Of a DNA stretch of 52,168 nucleotides, positions 8,744 through 18,351 are shown one piece after another. This DNA comes from an uncultured Bacteroidia bacterium. GTDB taxonomy: Bacteria > Bacteroidota > Bacteroidia > Bacteroidales > UBA932. The stretch lies in the NCBI GenBank assembly GCA_902773925.1, contig CACYGI010000008.1, positions 1 through 52,168 of the forward strand. Reading direction: 5' to 3'. Numbering within the stretch: the first letter of the stretch is position 1; the number at the start of each line of letters is the position of its first letter. A program made the translations under genes and the position numbers. The notes below the pieces were generated by a model. It searched no databases, was not told where the DNA came from, and worked only from the letters and a program-made list of their open reading frames with translations.

Positions 8744-11700
8744 GATCATCTCTGTCCAACAGCCAGAAAGGCATATATTTCAACTGTCTGTCCAACCCGG
8801 AGGGACAAAACAATTTCCAGAATCCGGTACTCTTCGATCTGCCTGACACAGACTTACAGCTACTCCGAAAGGCGGTTTATGATGCCCTCTGCGCCCACCC
8901 GTACATTGCATCACGCATCGTCGAGGACGAAAACGGCACACCGGTAGCCGAAAGCGGGGTATTCCCGGGTATGGATGAGGCAGTGCCGCTTATCAATACA
9001 GGCTCGATTGACGAGGTGATGCCGGATTTAGGCAAGACCATGGACATCCACTCCGACAGACTTTACCGTTGCCGGATCTATCAGGCCCCCGACGGGAAGG
9101 CATGGCTCTACCTGGACTTCCACCACATCATCTCCGACGGATTCTCGATGACAGTTCTCCTGCGCGATATAGAACGCTGCTTCAACGGAGGCCGTCCGGC
9201 CGGTGAAACCATCGACGGAGCAGCGGTAGCGAAAATGGAGGAAGAAATGAGGGCTGAGGAAGCCAAAATGGCGGAAGCCAGGGAATGGTACGGCAAGACA
9301 TTCTGCGACGCAGCGGATACGGATTCTCTGCCGCTTCCGGAGTCCACCCTCTCGGGCAAACCCTCCCTGACTGTTTATAAAGATTATCCCCTGACAGTTA
9401 CACAGGATGAAATACAGACCATAATGCGCAGGTGGAACGTCGGCAAGAGCACTTTGATGCATGCTGCCTGGGGCCTGTTGCTCGCTGCATACGGCGCTGA
9501 AACCAAGGCGGCCTGGTGCACGGTCTATTTCGGACGCAGCGACCGCCGCACGTTCAAAACTTTCTCGATGATGGTCCGCACGCTGCCGGTCTTTCTCGAA
9601 GCGGCCGCGGAGGCGAACCTCGGCGATCTCTTCCTGTCTCTTACAGAACAGATGCGCAAGACCCGGGAAATGCCGTACTATGATTATCAGGATGCCGTAA
9701 ACGACCTTGGCCTCAACAATCAGGTCCTCTTCGTATATCAAGGCTCGCTCCATTGCAACAGACGGGGCCTCCGTCTCGGGGACGACATCGTACCTCACCA
9801 CGACCTGAGGCAGGCCATTCCCGGATGGAAACTGACAGGCGAATTGTTTGAAAATGACGGTGCTTACTCCCTCAAACTTGGCTACGGCACCGGAGATTTT
9901 TCGGAAGCATTTATGGCAGAATTGGCCAAATGCTACGATGCCATCCTGCATTCAATGGTTTCGGCCGAGACTGTAAGTCAGTTGGAATACGCCACAGGCG
10001 AGCAGATAGAGTGGCTCAACGCCCTTAATCCGGAATTGAAACCAACCCCCAAACAGACACTTGTCGAACGTTTCAAACAGCACGTCGCAGAGCGTCCCGA
10101 TGATATCTTCGTAGTGGCGGGCGACAAGCGCCTCACATTTGCAGAGGTTGACCGCCTCACCGATTCCATCGACCCTTCATATACCGTCCGCTGCGGAGAG
10201 CGTGTGGTCGGATTTTCAGTCCCGAGAGACGAGAAAATGGCCCTCGCACCGCTTGCCATCGCCAAGGCCGGTCTCATCCAGTTGCCGCTGGATGCAAGTT
10301 ATCCGGAAGAGCGGCTGGAATTTATGAAGCAGGACGCAGCGGCCTGCACGGAGAAGAACCTGCTCGTTTTGCTCTATACGAGCGGCACTACCGGCAAGCC
10401 CAAGGGCGTGATGCTGAGCGAAGAGAACTTCCGCGCCTTAATGAATTTCCACGTCGGGCACATCGGCCTGACAGCCGAATCGCGCTATGCCACCTACGCC
10501 GGATATGGATTTGACGCATACCAGCACGACTACTGGGCCTGCGTATGGGCCGGCGCTACGATTCATATCATACAGGATGATATCCGTTTCGACCTTGAAA
10601 GCCTCAACCGTTACATTCAGCAGGAAGGTATCACCCACTTCTTTATGACCACGCAGATGGCGACCCAGATGGTACTCAACTACCCAGATATCCCCTGCCT
10701 GAAATGGCTCGGTACCGGCGGTGAGAAACTGATGAGCCTCAATCCGCCCGCATACCGGCTGCTCAACGCATACGGCCCCACCGAGACTACGGCGTACGTC
10801 TGCAGTCATTATGTAGATAAGTATGAACCGAATATCCCTATCGGCAAGCCCAACGACACCGCTGAACTGCATATCATCAACCGTTTCGGGAAACAGGTCC
10901 CCTGGGGCTGCGCCGGCGAACTGATAATTGCCGGACCGCAGGTCGGCCTGGGATACCTCAATCTCCCCGAAAAGACCGCGGCATCCTTCGTCGAATGGAA
11001 CGGCAAACGCATTTACCGCACCGGAGACATTGTCCGGTACCGTGAAAACGGAGACATCGAATTCGTTGGCCGAAAAGACGGACAGGTCAAAATCCGCGGT
11101 TTCCGCATCGAACTGAAGGAGGTAGAAAGCGTCATCCGCCAGTTCCCCGGCATCAAGGACGCCACCGTCCAGGCTTTCGACTATCCGACAGGAGGAAAAT
11201 TTATCGCAGCATACGTAGTATCCGACGAAAAGGTGGACGTCAAGGCACTGAATCAGTTTATACTGGACCAGAAACCGCCGTATATGGTGCCGGCCGCCAC
11301 GATGCAGCTGGATGCCATTCCTCTCAACCAGAACCAGAAAGTCAACCGCCGCGCACTTCCCGAGCCCGTCATCGGAAGCGGCATCGAGGCCGAAGAAGAA
11401 ACATCCGCTCCGCTCAACGTGCTGGAACAGCAGTTGAAAGAAATGGTTTCAGGCGTAGTCAACACTGACGCATTCGGCCTCACCACCGACCTGCGTATGG
11501 CAGGACTCACATCCATCCTGGCCATCAAGCTGGCCACACAGATATATAAACGTTACGGAGTTCAGATGGATACGAGCCTGCTTGCAAAGGGCGGCAGCAT
11601 CCAGGACATCGAGAACGAGATACTTACATCTATGCTGGAGAAAAACGGCCAGGCAGGAAGCGGCAAGACAAAGAATGCCGGCGCGGGCAATAATGATGAA

Positions 11701-14700
11701 GCCGTGCGGAGCGTTCCGCTGTCCTACTCCCAGACAGGTGTTTACTTCGAGTGCATGAAGAACCCTGCATCGACTCTGTACAACACGCCCGTCTGCCTGA
11801 CTTTCCCCGTCGATACCGATATTGAAGCTCTCAAGGCGGCAGTACAGAAGGCCACGGCCAACCACCCCGCACTGTTCGTCAATTTCTCGACAGGAGAAAA
11901 CGGCGTCGTCCAGACCGTCGGGGACCGCGGGACACCCGTGGAAATCGACATCAAGAATATGACCGAAGAGGAAGCGCTTTCGTTCCGCCACGGATTCGTA
12001 ACGCCGTTCAACCTGTCAAAGGACAGGCTCTTCCGCTACGCCATCATACAGACCAAAAAAGCCCTCTACCTATATTGTGACATACATCACCTGGTATGCG
12101 ACGGCTATTCGTATGACCTGTTTATACAGGAAATATGCTCCATTATGGACGGCAGGGACATCGAGCCGGAAATGTGCCCCTACTCACGTTTCGTCATCGA
12201 GCAGAAAGAAGCCGAGCAGAGTGCGGCATTCGCCGAGGCCGCTGAATTCTTCAAGAAGCGGCTGTGCGATGTTGAAGAGGTGACGGAGTTGGCTCCGGAC
12301 CTCACCAATCCCCGCCCTCAGGGCGAAAACGGCCGTGTATGGGCGCCAGTCAAGTGGGAAGACGCCGAGCGCATCGCCAAGGCGCAGGGCGTAAAGCCTT
12401 CGGCAGTCCTGCTGAGTGCGGTATTCTACAGCCTCGCAAGATTTTCCGGCAACGACCAGATCTGCATCACGACAATTTCCAACGGCCGCAGCAATCTCAA
12501 GGTCGCCAATACAATGGGTATGTTCGTCAATACGCTGGCCCTCAATGCCCAAATCAAGAATCAGAGCATAGGCCAGTTCCTTGTCGAAAGCGCCGAAACG
12601 TTCGAGCAGACTCTCGAGCACGAGAATTATCCTTTTGCACGCATCGCCGCCGATTTCGGCATCAAGGCCGATATAATGTTCGCATATCAGATCGGCGTCC
12701 TGAGCGACTACCGGGTAGGCGGAAAACCGATTACTGCCGACGAGACAATGGAACTCAACGTTCCCAAGTTCAAGATTGCATTCTATATTACGGATATGGG
12801 CGGAACGCCCGGAGTTTCCCTCGAATACGACAACGGCCAGTACAGCGAGGCGCTTATGCAGAGCCTGGCACAGAGCGTAAGCAACGCCGTAAGTGCATTT
12901 GCCTCAGCCGGCACAGACGCTCCCCTGCGGAGCATTTTGCTGACAGACGAAGCCGGTATCAAGTTGCTGGACGCTTTCAATCCCAAAGCCGTCGAATATG
13001 ATGCCTCGCAGACCATCGTGTCGCTGTTCCGCCGGCAGGCCGCCGAGAATCCCGACAACCTGGCCGTGGTCTATCACGATACGAAGCTCACTTACAGGGA
13101 AGTGGACCGTCTTACGGACTCCATCGCGGCCCTCATCCAGACAAAGGTCGAAGGCGGCAAGGAAAATGTCGTCTCGGTCCTGATCGGCCGCAGCCAGTGG
13201 ATGGTCGTAGCCTCCATCGGCGTGCTCAAGGCCGGCTGCGCTTATCAGCCGCTCGATCCGAGCTATCCTGCTGACCGCCTCGAGTTTATGATGCAGGATG
13301 CTGATGCCAAGCTGCTCATCGCCGATGAAGAGCTCGTGGAGAAGGTCGGCGGATACAAGGGCCCCGTGCTGCTGACGAAGGATCTGACCGATGTCGATGC
13401 TTCGCTTAAGCTCAAGTCGACGGACATCAAGCCCCAGGATCTGTTCATCCTGCTCTATACTTCGGGTTCGACCGGCAAGCCCAAGGGCTGCCAGCTGATG
13501 CATTCCAACCTGGTGGCATTCTGCAACTGGTACAGGAATTATTACGACCTCAAGCCCGGCGACAAGGTGGCCGCTTACGCTTCATACGGCTTCGACGCCT
13601 GTATGATGGATATGTACCCCGCCCTTACCACGGGTGCGGCAGTGGTCATCATCGGCGACGACATCCGCCTGAACCTGCCCGACCTCAACAAGTATTTCGA
13701 TGAGGAGGGCATCACCCACTCGTTTATGACCACGCAGGTCGGCTGCCAGTTCGCCATCAACTGCGACAACCATTCGCTGCGCCACCTGTCCGTGGGCGGC
13801 GAGAAGATCCTGCCTCTCAATCCTCCGCAGAACTATAAGCTGCACAACGGCTATGGCCCTACGGAGTGTACGATTTTCACGACAACCTATGCGCTTGACG
13901 GCTTCGAGCAGAATGTCCCTATCGGAAAGCCGCTCGACAACCTCAGGCTCTACATAGTTGACAAGGATATGAACCGCCTGCCTCTGGGCGCCGCCGGCGA
14001 GATGCTGATCAGCGGACCTCAGGTAAGCCGCGGCTACCTCAACCTGCCAGAGAAGACCGCCGAGACCTTTATCCAGTGGGACGGCAAGCGCTGCTACCGC
14101 ACGGGCGACGTGGTACGTTATCTCCCGGACGGCAACATCCAGTTCATCGGACGCAGCGACGGCCAGGTCAAGATCCGCGGCTTCCGCATCGAGCTCAAGG
14201 AGGTCGAATCCGTCATCCGCGAATTCGCGGGCATCAAGGACGCGACCGTACAGGCATTTGATTATCCGAACGGCGGCAAATTCATCGCCGCTTACGTCGT
14301 ATTCGACGGCAAGCTGGACGTCCAGGCTCTGAACGCATTTATCCGCGAGCGCAAACCTTCCTATATGGTGCCTGCGGCAACGATGCAGCTCGACGTCATT
14401 CCTCTCAACCAGAACCAGAAAGTCAACCGCCGCGCCCTGCCCGCTCCGCAGATCCAGGTCGAGGAACGCGAATATGTCGCGCCTGCGAATGACACCGAGA
14501 AGCTCTTCTGCGATATTTTCGTCGGCATCCTCAATATGGAAAAGGTCGGCGCTACGGACAACTTCTTCGAGCTCGGCGGCACCTCGCTGATGGTGACCAA
14601 GGTTATCATCGAGGCCGATAAAGCAGGTCTGCACGTGGCTTACGGAGATGTATTCGACCATCCTACTCCGCGCCTGCTTGCACAATTCATCGGCAGCGGA

Positions 14701-15924
14701 GAGGTCTCCGAACTAAAGGCCGATTCCCTTATCGAGGAGTTCGACTATAGCGGCATCGACGCCATTCTGCATCACAATACCGTCGCAACGTTCCTCAAAG
14801 GCGAACCTCAGCAGTTGGGCAATGTTCTGCTGACAGGCGCGACCGGCTATCTGGGCATCCACATTCTGCGCGAACTGATAGACTCCGACGCACCCACCAT
14901 CACCTGCCTCGTCCGCGGCAAGGACCAGGCGAGCGCAGAGCACCGTCTGAAGAACCTGCTGTTCTACTATTTCGAGAAATCGTTTGCTCCGCTCTTCGGC
15001 AACAGGATCCTGGTCGCTAACGGCGATGTCACCTCCGCTATCGCGGATGCTATTCCGGAGGGCTACCCTGCCATCGATACCGTATTCAACTGCGCGGCCA
15101 ACGTGAAGCATTTCTCGAAGGGCACGGATATCGAAGATGTAAATATCGGCGGCGCACGCAGCTGCGTCGAGTTCTGCTTCAAGACCGGCGCACGCCTGGT
15201 ACACGTCTCCACCACGTCAGTGGCCGAGATATGGGTCGATCGCGGCGACGGCGCGCAGGTGCCCCGCCAGAACGAGCGCAACCTCTGGTTCGGACAGTTC
15301 CTGGACAACCGTTACATCCACTCCAAGTTCCTGGCCGAAAGGCTTATCCTGGATGCGGTCGCACACCACGGACTGAGCGCCAAGATTATGCGCGTGGGCA
15401 ATCTTGCGCCCCGCAGCTCGGACGGCGAGTTCCAGGCCAACTTCAACTCCAACAGCTATATGGGACGCCTCAAGGTGCTCTACACCCTGGGATGCTGCCC
15501 TTACGAGAGCTACGACGAGCTTACCGAGATGTCTCCTATCGACGAAACGGCAAAGGCAGTGGTCCTGCTCGCCTCCACCCCGAAGGAATGTACGGTATTT
15601 ATGCCTTTCAACAACCATACGGAGCTGCTTGGCGACGTGCTGAAGCTTATGGAAAAGGTCGGCGGCACGATGAAGTTCGTGGAAATGGATGAGTTCCAGA
15701 AGGCAGTCGCCATCGCGGGACAGGATCCCGAAAAGGCCAAACTCCTCTCGGCGATGCTGGCTTACGAGGATCCGGCTCACGGCCAGAAGGCTGTGATCAT
15801 CGAACGCGACAACCGCTACACCTGTACCGTCCTGCACCGTCTGGGATTCCAGTGGAGCGATACTTCGAGCCAGTATATCATTCAGATGCTGAGGCAGATC
15901 GCCGCCTTCGGCTTCTTTGGTTAA
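8740..15924 (+). CDS. Nonribosomal peptide synthetase, C-A-T-C-A-T-R (dipeptide, reductive release)
   Basis: A 2394-residue two-module NRPS. C1 has the active HHxxxDG motif (HHIISDG, 128-134). A1 has SGTTGKPKG (548-556) and AYGPTETT (677-684); T1 has the phosphopantetheine Ser925. C2 has HHLVCDG (1116-1122). A2 has SGSTGKPKG (1575-1583) and GYGPTECT (1704-1711); T2 has Ser1949 in LGGTSL. The end is a thioester reductase domain with GATGYLG (2033-2039) for NAD(P)H and the catalytic pair Tyr2192-xxx-Lys2196 (YIHSK). All motifs look functional. Hand-read specificity codes are DAHFGGAAYK (A1) and DAMFSGGIFK (A2); neither is a match I can name, though A2 is valine-like at several sites. The N-terminal C domain suggests the first amino acid is N-acylated or accepts an external donor. 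No thioesterase is present, so release should give an aldehyde or alcohol. A1 is about 45 residues shorter than A2 before the P-loop. Confidence 0.95.
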   Translation: MRSSLSNSQKGIYFNCLSNPEGQNNFQNPVLFDLPDTDLQLLRKAVYDALCAHPYIASRIVEDENGTPVAESGVFPGMDEAVPLINTGSIDEVMPDLGKTMDIHSDRLYRCRIYQAPDGKAWLYLDFHHIISDGFSMTVLLRDIERCFNGGRPAGETIDGAAVAKMEEEMRAEEAKMAEAREWYGKTFCDAADTDSLPLPESTLSGKPSLTVYKDYPLTVTQDEIQTIMRRWNVGKSTLMHAAWGLLLAAYGAETKAAWCTVYFGRSDRRTFKTFSMMVRTLPVFLEAAAEANLGDLFLSLTEQMRKTREMPYYDYQDAVNDLGLNNQVLFVYQGSLHCNRRGLRLGDDIVPHHDLRQAIPGWKLTGELFENDGAYSLKLGYGTGDFSEAFMAELAKCYDAILHSMVSAETVSQLEYATGEQIEWLNALNPELKPTPKQTLVERFKQHVAERPDDIFVVAGDKRLTFAEVDRLTDSIDPSYTVRCGERVVGFSVPRDEKMALAPLAIAKAGLIQLPLDASYPEERLEFMKQDAAACTEKNLLVLLYTSGTTGKPKGVMLSEENFRALMNFHVGHIGLTAESRYATYAGYGFDAYQHDYWACVWAGATIHIIQDDIRFDLESLNRYIQQEGITHFFMTTQMATQMVLNYPDIPCLKWLGTGGEKLMSLNPPAYRLLNAYGPTETTAYVCSHYVDKYEPNIPIGKPNDTAELHIINRFGKQVPWGCAGELIIAGPQVGLGYLNLPEKTAASFVEWNGKRIYRTGDIVRYRENGDIEFVGRKDGQVKIRGFRIELKEVESVIRQFPGIKDATVQAFDYPTGGKFIAAYVVSDEKVDVKALNQFILDQKPPYMVPAATMQLDAIPLNQNQKVNRRALPEPVIGSGIEAEEETSAPLNVLEQQLKEMVSGVVNTDAFGLTTDLRMAGLTSILAIKLATQIYKRYGVQMDTSLLAKGGSIQDIENEILTSMLEKNGQAGSGKTKNAGAGNNDEAVRSVPLSYSQTGVYFECMKNPASTLYNTPVCLTFPVDTDIEALKAAVQKATANHPALFVNFSTGENGVVQTVGDRGTPVEIDIKNMTEEEALSFRHGFVTPFNLSKDRLFRYAIIQTKKALYLYCDIHHLVCDGYSYDLFIQEICSIMDGRDIEPEMCPYSRFVIEQKEAEQSAAFAEAAEFFKKRLCDVEEVTELAPDLTNPRPQGENGRVWAPVKWEDAERIAKAQGVKPSAVLLSAVFYSLARFSGNDQICITTISNGRSNLKVANTMGMFVNTLALNAQIKNQSIGQFLVESAETFEQTLEHENYPFARIAADFGIKADIMFAYQIGVLSDYRVGGKPITADETMELNVPKFKIAFYITDMGGTPGVSLEYDNGQYSEALMQSLAQSVSNAVSAFASAGTDAPLRSILLTDEAGIKLLDAFNPKAVEYDASQTIVSLFRRQAAENPDNLAVVYHDTKLTYREVDRLTDSIAALIQTKVEGGKENVVSVLIGRSQWMVVASIGVLKAGCAYQPLDPSYPADRLEFMMQDADAKLLIADEELVEKVGGYKGPVLLTKDLTDVDASLKLKSTDIKPQDLFILLYTSGSTGKPKGCQLMHSNLVAFCNWYRNYYDLKPGDKVAAYASYGFDACMMDMYPALTTGAAVVIIGDDIRLNLPDLNKYFDEEGITHSFMTTQVGCQFAINCDNHSLRHLSVGGEKILPLNPPQNYKLHNGYGPTECTIFTTTYALDGFEQNVPIGKPLDNLRLYIVDKDMNRLPLGAAGEMLISGPQVSRGYLNLPEKTAETFIQWDGKRCYRTGDVVRYLPDGNIQFIGRSDGQVKIRGFRIELKEVESVIREFAGIKDATVQAFDYPNGGKFIAAYVVFDGKLDVQALNAFIRERKPSYMVPAATMQLDVIPLNQNQKVNRRALPAPQIQVEEREYVAPANDTEKLFCDIFVGILNMEKVGATDNFFELGGTSLMVTKVIIEADKAGLHVAYGDVFDHPTPRLLAQFIGSGEVSELKADSLIEEFDYSGIDAILHHNTVATFLKGEPQQLGNVLLTGATGYLGIHILRELIDSDAPTITCLVRGKDQASAEHRLKNLLFYYFEKSFAPLFGNRILVANGDVTSAIADAIPEGYPAIDTVFNCAANVKHFSKGTDIEDVNIGGARSCVEFCFKTGARLVHVSTTSVAEIWVDRGDGAQVPRQNERNLWFGQFLDNRYIHSKFLAERLILDAVAHHGLSAKIMRVGNLAPRSSDGEFQANFNSNSYMGRLKVLYTLGCCPYESYDELTEMSPIDETAKAVVLLASTPKECTVFMPFNNHTELLGDVLKLMEKVGGTMKFVEMDEFQKAVAIAGQDPEKAKLLSAMLAYEDPAHGQKAVIIERDNRYTCTVLHRLGFQWSDTSSQYIIQMLRQIAAFGFFG
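11316..11354 (+). repeat. Exact 39-nt repeat inside the NRPS gene, copy 1
   Basis: Positions 11316-11354 are identical base for base to 14397-14435, at the end of both A domains (encoding ..PLNQNQKVNRR..). It marks recent module duplication or gene conversion within the NRPS gene. Confidence 0.85.
14397..14435 (+). repeat. Exact 39-nt repeat inside the NRPS gene, copy 2
   Basis: Identical to 11316-11354. Flanking protein sequence (RGFRIELKEVESVIR, IKDATVQAFDYP) is also almost the same in the two modules. Confidence 0.85.
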
Positions 15925-15933
15925 CTCAGTTTG

Positions 15934-18024
15934 ATGGACAGCAGGAAAAGAAATTGGATGTCCCGCGTGGGAATTGTGGTGATTGCCGCCCTGATGGTGG
16001 AAATCATCTCCATCGCCCAATACGAGCGCGTAAGCAATATGATAAGCGAGGAGATGGAAACCAGAAGTCAGGTGGTAATGGGTTCGATGGCCCGCGACAT
16101 AGAGCATCTGCTGCAGATTACCGAGACGACTATGTTGGAGAACCTCTGGGATGTCCAGCGCAGTATCGACAATCCGGATTCGGTTTTCCCCGCAATGGTG
16201 CGCCTCATCGACGACAATCCCAATGTCGTGGGAGGCTGCCTGGCATTCGTACCCGATTATTATCCGTCCAAGGGCCGGCTGTTCGAGCCTTTTGCCAGCA
16301 AACAGGGTGATACCATAATTGTCCGCCAGATTGCAGGTCCGGATCACGATTATACGCATAACAAAGAGTTCCAGCAGGTCGTCCAGACGCTTGAGCCCGC
16401 CTGGACCGACCCTTATTTCTATGGGCCGGACTCGATGAAACTGGCCACCTTTTCCTACCCTATTATGGACCGCAGGGAACGCCTGGCGGCAGTCTGCGGC
16501 CTGGACATCAATCTTTCGTGGCTCGGCGACACCCTCAATGCGCACCAGCCTTCGCCTTCTTCCTTCGGACTGCTGCTTACGGCGGACGGGGATCTGGTGG
16601 CAGGCCCTTCCGAGAGCCGGACATCGCCCGAAGATGTCCTCCGGGTGTTGACGGCCATCAGCGAGGGACTTGAGACTTCTTCGGTCGATGGCTTTTCGAT
16701 CAATTCGACCACGCTGGAAAATGAACCGCACTGGCATCTGGTGCAGGTCTACCGGACTGACGAGATGTTTGCCCGAATGCGCCGGATGCGCCTGCAGAAT
16801 ATGCTGTTTATCATTGCCGGTCTCGCCATCCTGGCATTTATGATCAACCGTTTTTCCCGCAACGAGAAAAAGCTGCGCAATGCCGTCGAGCAGAATGCGC
16901 GCATCAGCGGCGAGCTTCAGGTTGCCAGCGAGATCCAGCAGAGTATGCTGCCCCACCATCATCTGGAGCAGGAGGACATAGATATCCGCGGCCTGCTGGT
17001 CCCGGCCCGCGAGGTGGGCGGTGACCTGTACGACTATTTCATCCGCGATGACAAGTTGTTCTTCTGTATCGGCGACGTGAGCGGAAAGGGCGCGCCAGCC
17101 GCACTGCTGATGGCCGTAACCCATTCCAAATTCAGGTCAGCCTCGACACACGAGAGCAATCCAGCCCGCATAATGCAGGTCATCAACGAGTCTTCCTGCC
17201 AGAACAATGATAACAATATGTTCGTCACCCTGTTCATCGGAGTGCTGGATCTGCCTACCGGCATCCTTCGTTACTGCGATGCGGGTCACGACAGCCCGAT
17301 AATCCTGGAGTCAGACGGCCTCCGCATCGAGAAGTGCCGCCCCAACCTGCCCGTAGGCGTATTTGAAGATACCGCATACAGCCTCCAGGAGACCACTCTT
17401 GCATCGGACAGCACCGTATTCCTCTATACCGACGGACTTACCGAAGCCAAAGACGTGGATCACGGGCTATATGGTCTCAAACGCGTAGAGGGAGTCCTTG
17501 GCAGATGCGCCCAGCGCAGGCTCAGTCCTGAACAGATCATCAGTACCGTAAGTGAATCCCTGCAGGGCTTTACCGGAGACGCCGTCCAGAGCGATGACCT
17601 GACGATGCTCTGCTTCCACTACACGCAGAAGAAGTTCGAGAGCGAAGTTACGAAGACTCTCGTCATCAAAAACAGCGTCAGCGAAGTATCCCGCCTGAGC
17701 GATTTTATGAAGCCATACCCCCGGGAAGTCCGCCTGGCAGTGGAAGAAGCCGTGGTCAACGTCATTGATTACGCTTATCCCGAAGGGATCGAAGGCGATA
17801 TCGAGATACGGCTGATGTCAGACACCAGGAGCCTGCGCGTGCAGATCATCGATGCGGGTGTCCCGTTCGATCCTACGGCAAAGGCAAAGGTCGACACCTC
17901 TCTTCCGGCCGAAGAAAGGCAGATCGGCGGGCTCGGGATCCTGCTTGTGCGCGAACTGATGGATTCGATCAATTACGAACGCATAGACGGAAAGAACATA
18001 CTTACCCTTACCAAGAAATTATAA
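15934..18024 (+). CDS. Membrane sensor with PP2C (SpoIIE) phosphatase and C-terminal anti-sigma-kinase-like ATPase
   Basis: A 696-residue partner-switching regulator. It has an N-terminal membrane helix (GIVVIAALMVEII), an extracytoplasmic Cache-like sensor of about 240 residues (..GLDINLSWL..) and a second helix (MLFIIAGLAILAFMI). The SpoIIE/PP2C domain follows, with metal ligands in REVGGDLYDYF, GDVSGKGAPAALLM, DAGHDSP, YTDGLTEA and DDLTML. The last 130 residues are a GHKL ATPase like RsbW/SpoIIAB, with an N box (VRLAVEEAVVNVIDYAY) and a G box (IGGLGILLVREL). So one polypeptide holds both the phosphatase and the kinase-type module. It starts 9 nt after the NRPS stop; the ATG at 15934 is preferred to the TTG at 15931. 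The STAS protein 11 nt downstream is its obvious substrate. Confidence 0.88.
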   Translation: MDSRKRNWMSRVGIVVIAALMVEIISIAQYERVSNMISEEMETRSQVVMGSMARDIEHLLQITETTMLENLWDVQRSIDNPDSVFPAMVRLIDDNPNVVGGCLAFVPDYYPSKGRLFEPFASKQGDTIIVRQIAGPDHDYTHNKEFQQVVQTLEPAWTDPYFYGPDSMKLATFSYPIMDRRERLAAVCGLDINLSWLGDTLNAHQPSPSSFGLLLTADGDLVAGPSESRTSPEDVLRVLTAISEGLETSSVDGFSINSTTLENEPHWHLVQVYRTDEMFARMRRMRLQNMLFIIAGLAILAFMINRFSRNEKKLRNAVEQNARISGELQVASEIQQSMLPHHHLEQEDIDIRGLLVPAREVGGDLYDYFIRDDKLFFCIGDVSGKGAPAALLMAVTHSKFRSASTHESNPARIMQVINESSCQNNDNNMFVTLFIGVLDLPTGILRYCDAGHDSPIILESDGLRIEKCRPNLPVGVFEDTAYSLQETTLASDSTVFLYTDGLTEAKDVDHGLYGLKRVEGVLGRCAQRRLSPEQIISTVSESLQGFTGDAVQSDDLTMLCFHYTQKKFESEVTKTLVIKNSVSEVSRLSDFMKPYPREVRLAVEEAVVNVIDYAYPEGIEGDIEIRLMSDTRSLRVQIIDAGVPFDPTAKAKVDTSLPAEERQIGGLGILLVRELMDSINYERIDGKNILTLTKKL

Positions 18025-18035
18025 TTCCAATTATT

Positions 18036-18338
18036 ATGAATATCAAAGTAGAAGAAATCAACGGCAAGATGGTTGCCACCCTCGAAGGTGAAATGGATAC
18101 GGCAGCCGCAGTAGAGGCAGAGAAGGTGCTCAAACCGCTCTACCAGAGCGAAGGCAAGGATATCATCATTGACTGCAAAGGCCTGGAGTACATTGCATCC
18201 AGCGGTCTTCGCATCCTGCTCAGCATCCTCAAGGGCGCCAAGGCTACCGGCAGCCGCGTGGTGCTGCGCAGCGTCAACGACGATATCAAGAACGTCTTCT
18301 CGCTCACCGGCTTCATCGAGATTTTCGAGTTCGAATAA
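18036..18338 (+). CDS. Anti-sigma factor antagonist (STAS domain, SpoIIAA/RsbV type)
   Basis: A 100-residue single STAS domain. The phospho-acceptor region YIASSGLRIL matches SpoIIAA/RsbV, whose Ser is phosphorylated by an anti-sigma kinase and dephosphorylated by a PP2C phosphatase. Both enzymatic modules are fused in the gene 11 nt upstream, so the two form a complete switch in this operon. No sigma factor is nearby; the output target is unknown and need not be a sigma factor. Length is normal for the family. Confidence 0.92.
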   Translation: MNIKVEEINGKMVATLEGEMDTAAAVEAEKVLKPLYQSEGKDIIIDCKGLEYIASSGLRILLSILKGAKATGSRVVLRSVNDDIKNVFSLTGFIEIFEFE

Positions 18339-18351
18339 TAGAACAGTCCAA

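Noticed and set aside
15217..17124. 635-codon minus-strand frame opposite the NRPS end and the phosphatase gene
   Set aside because: It spans two real genes and their junction and shows no protein-like pattern.
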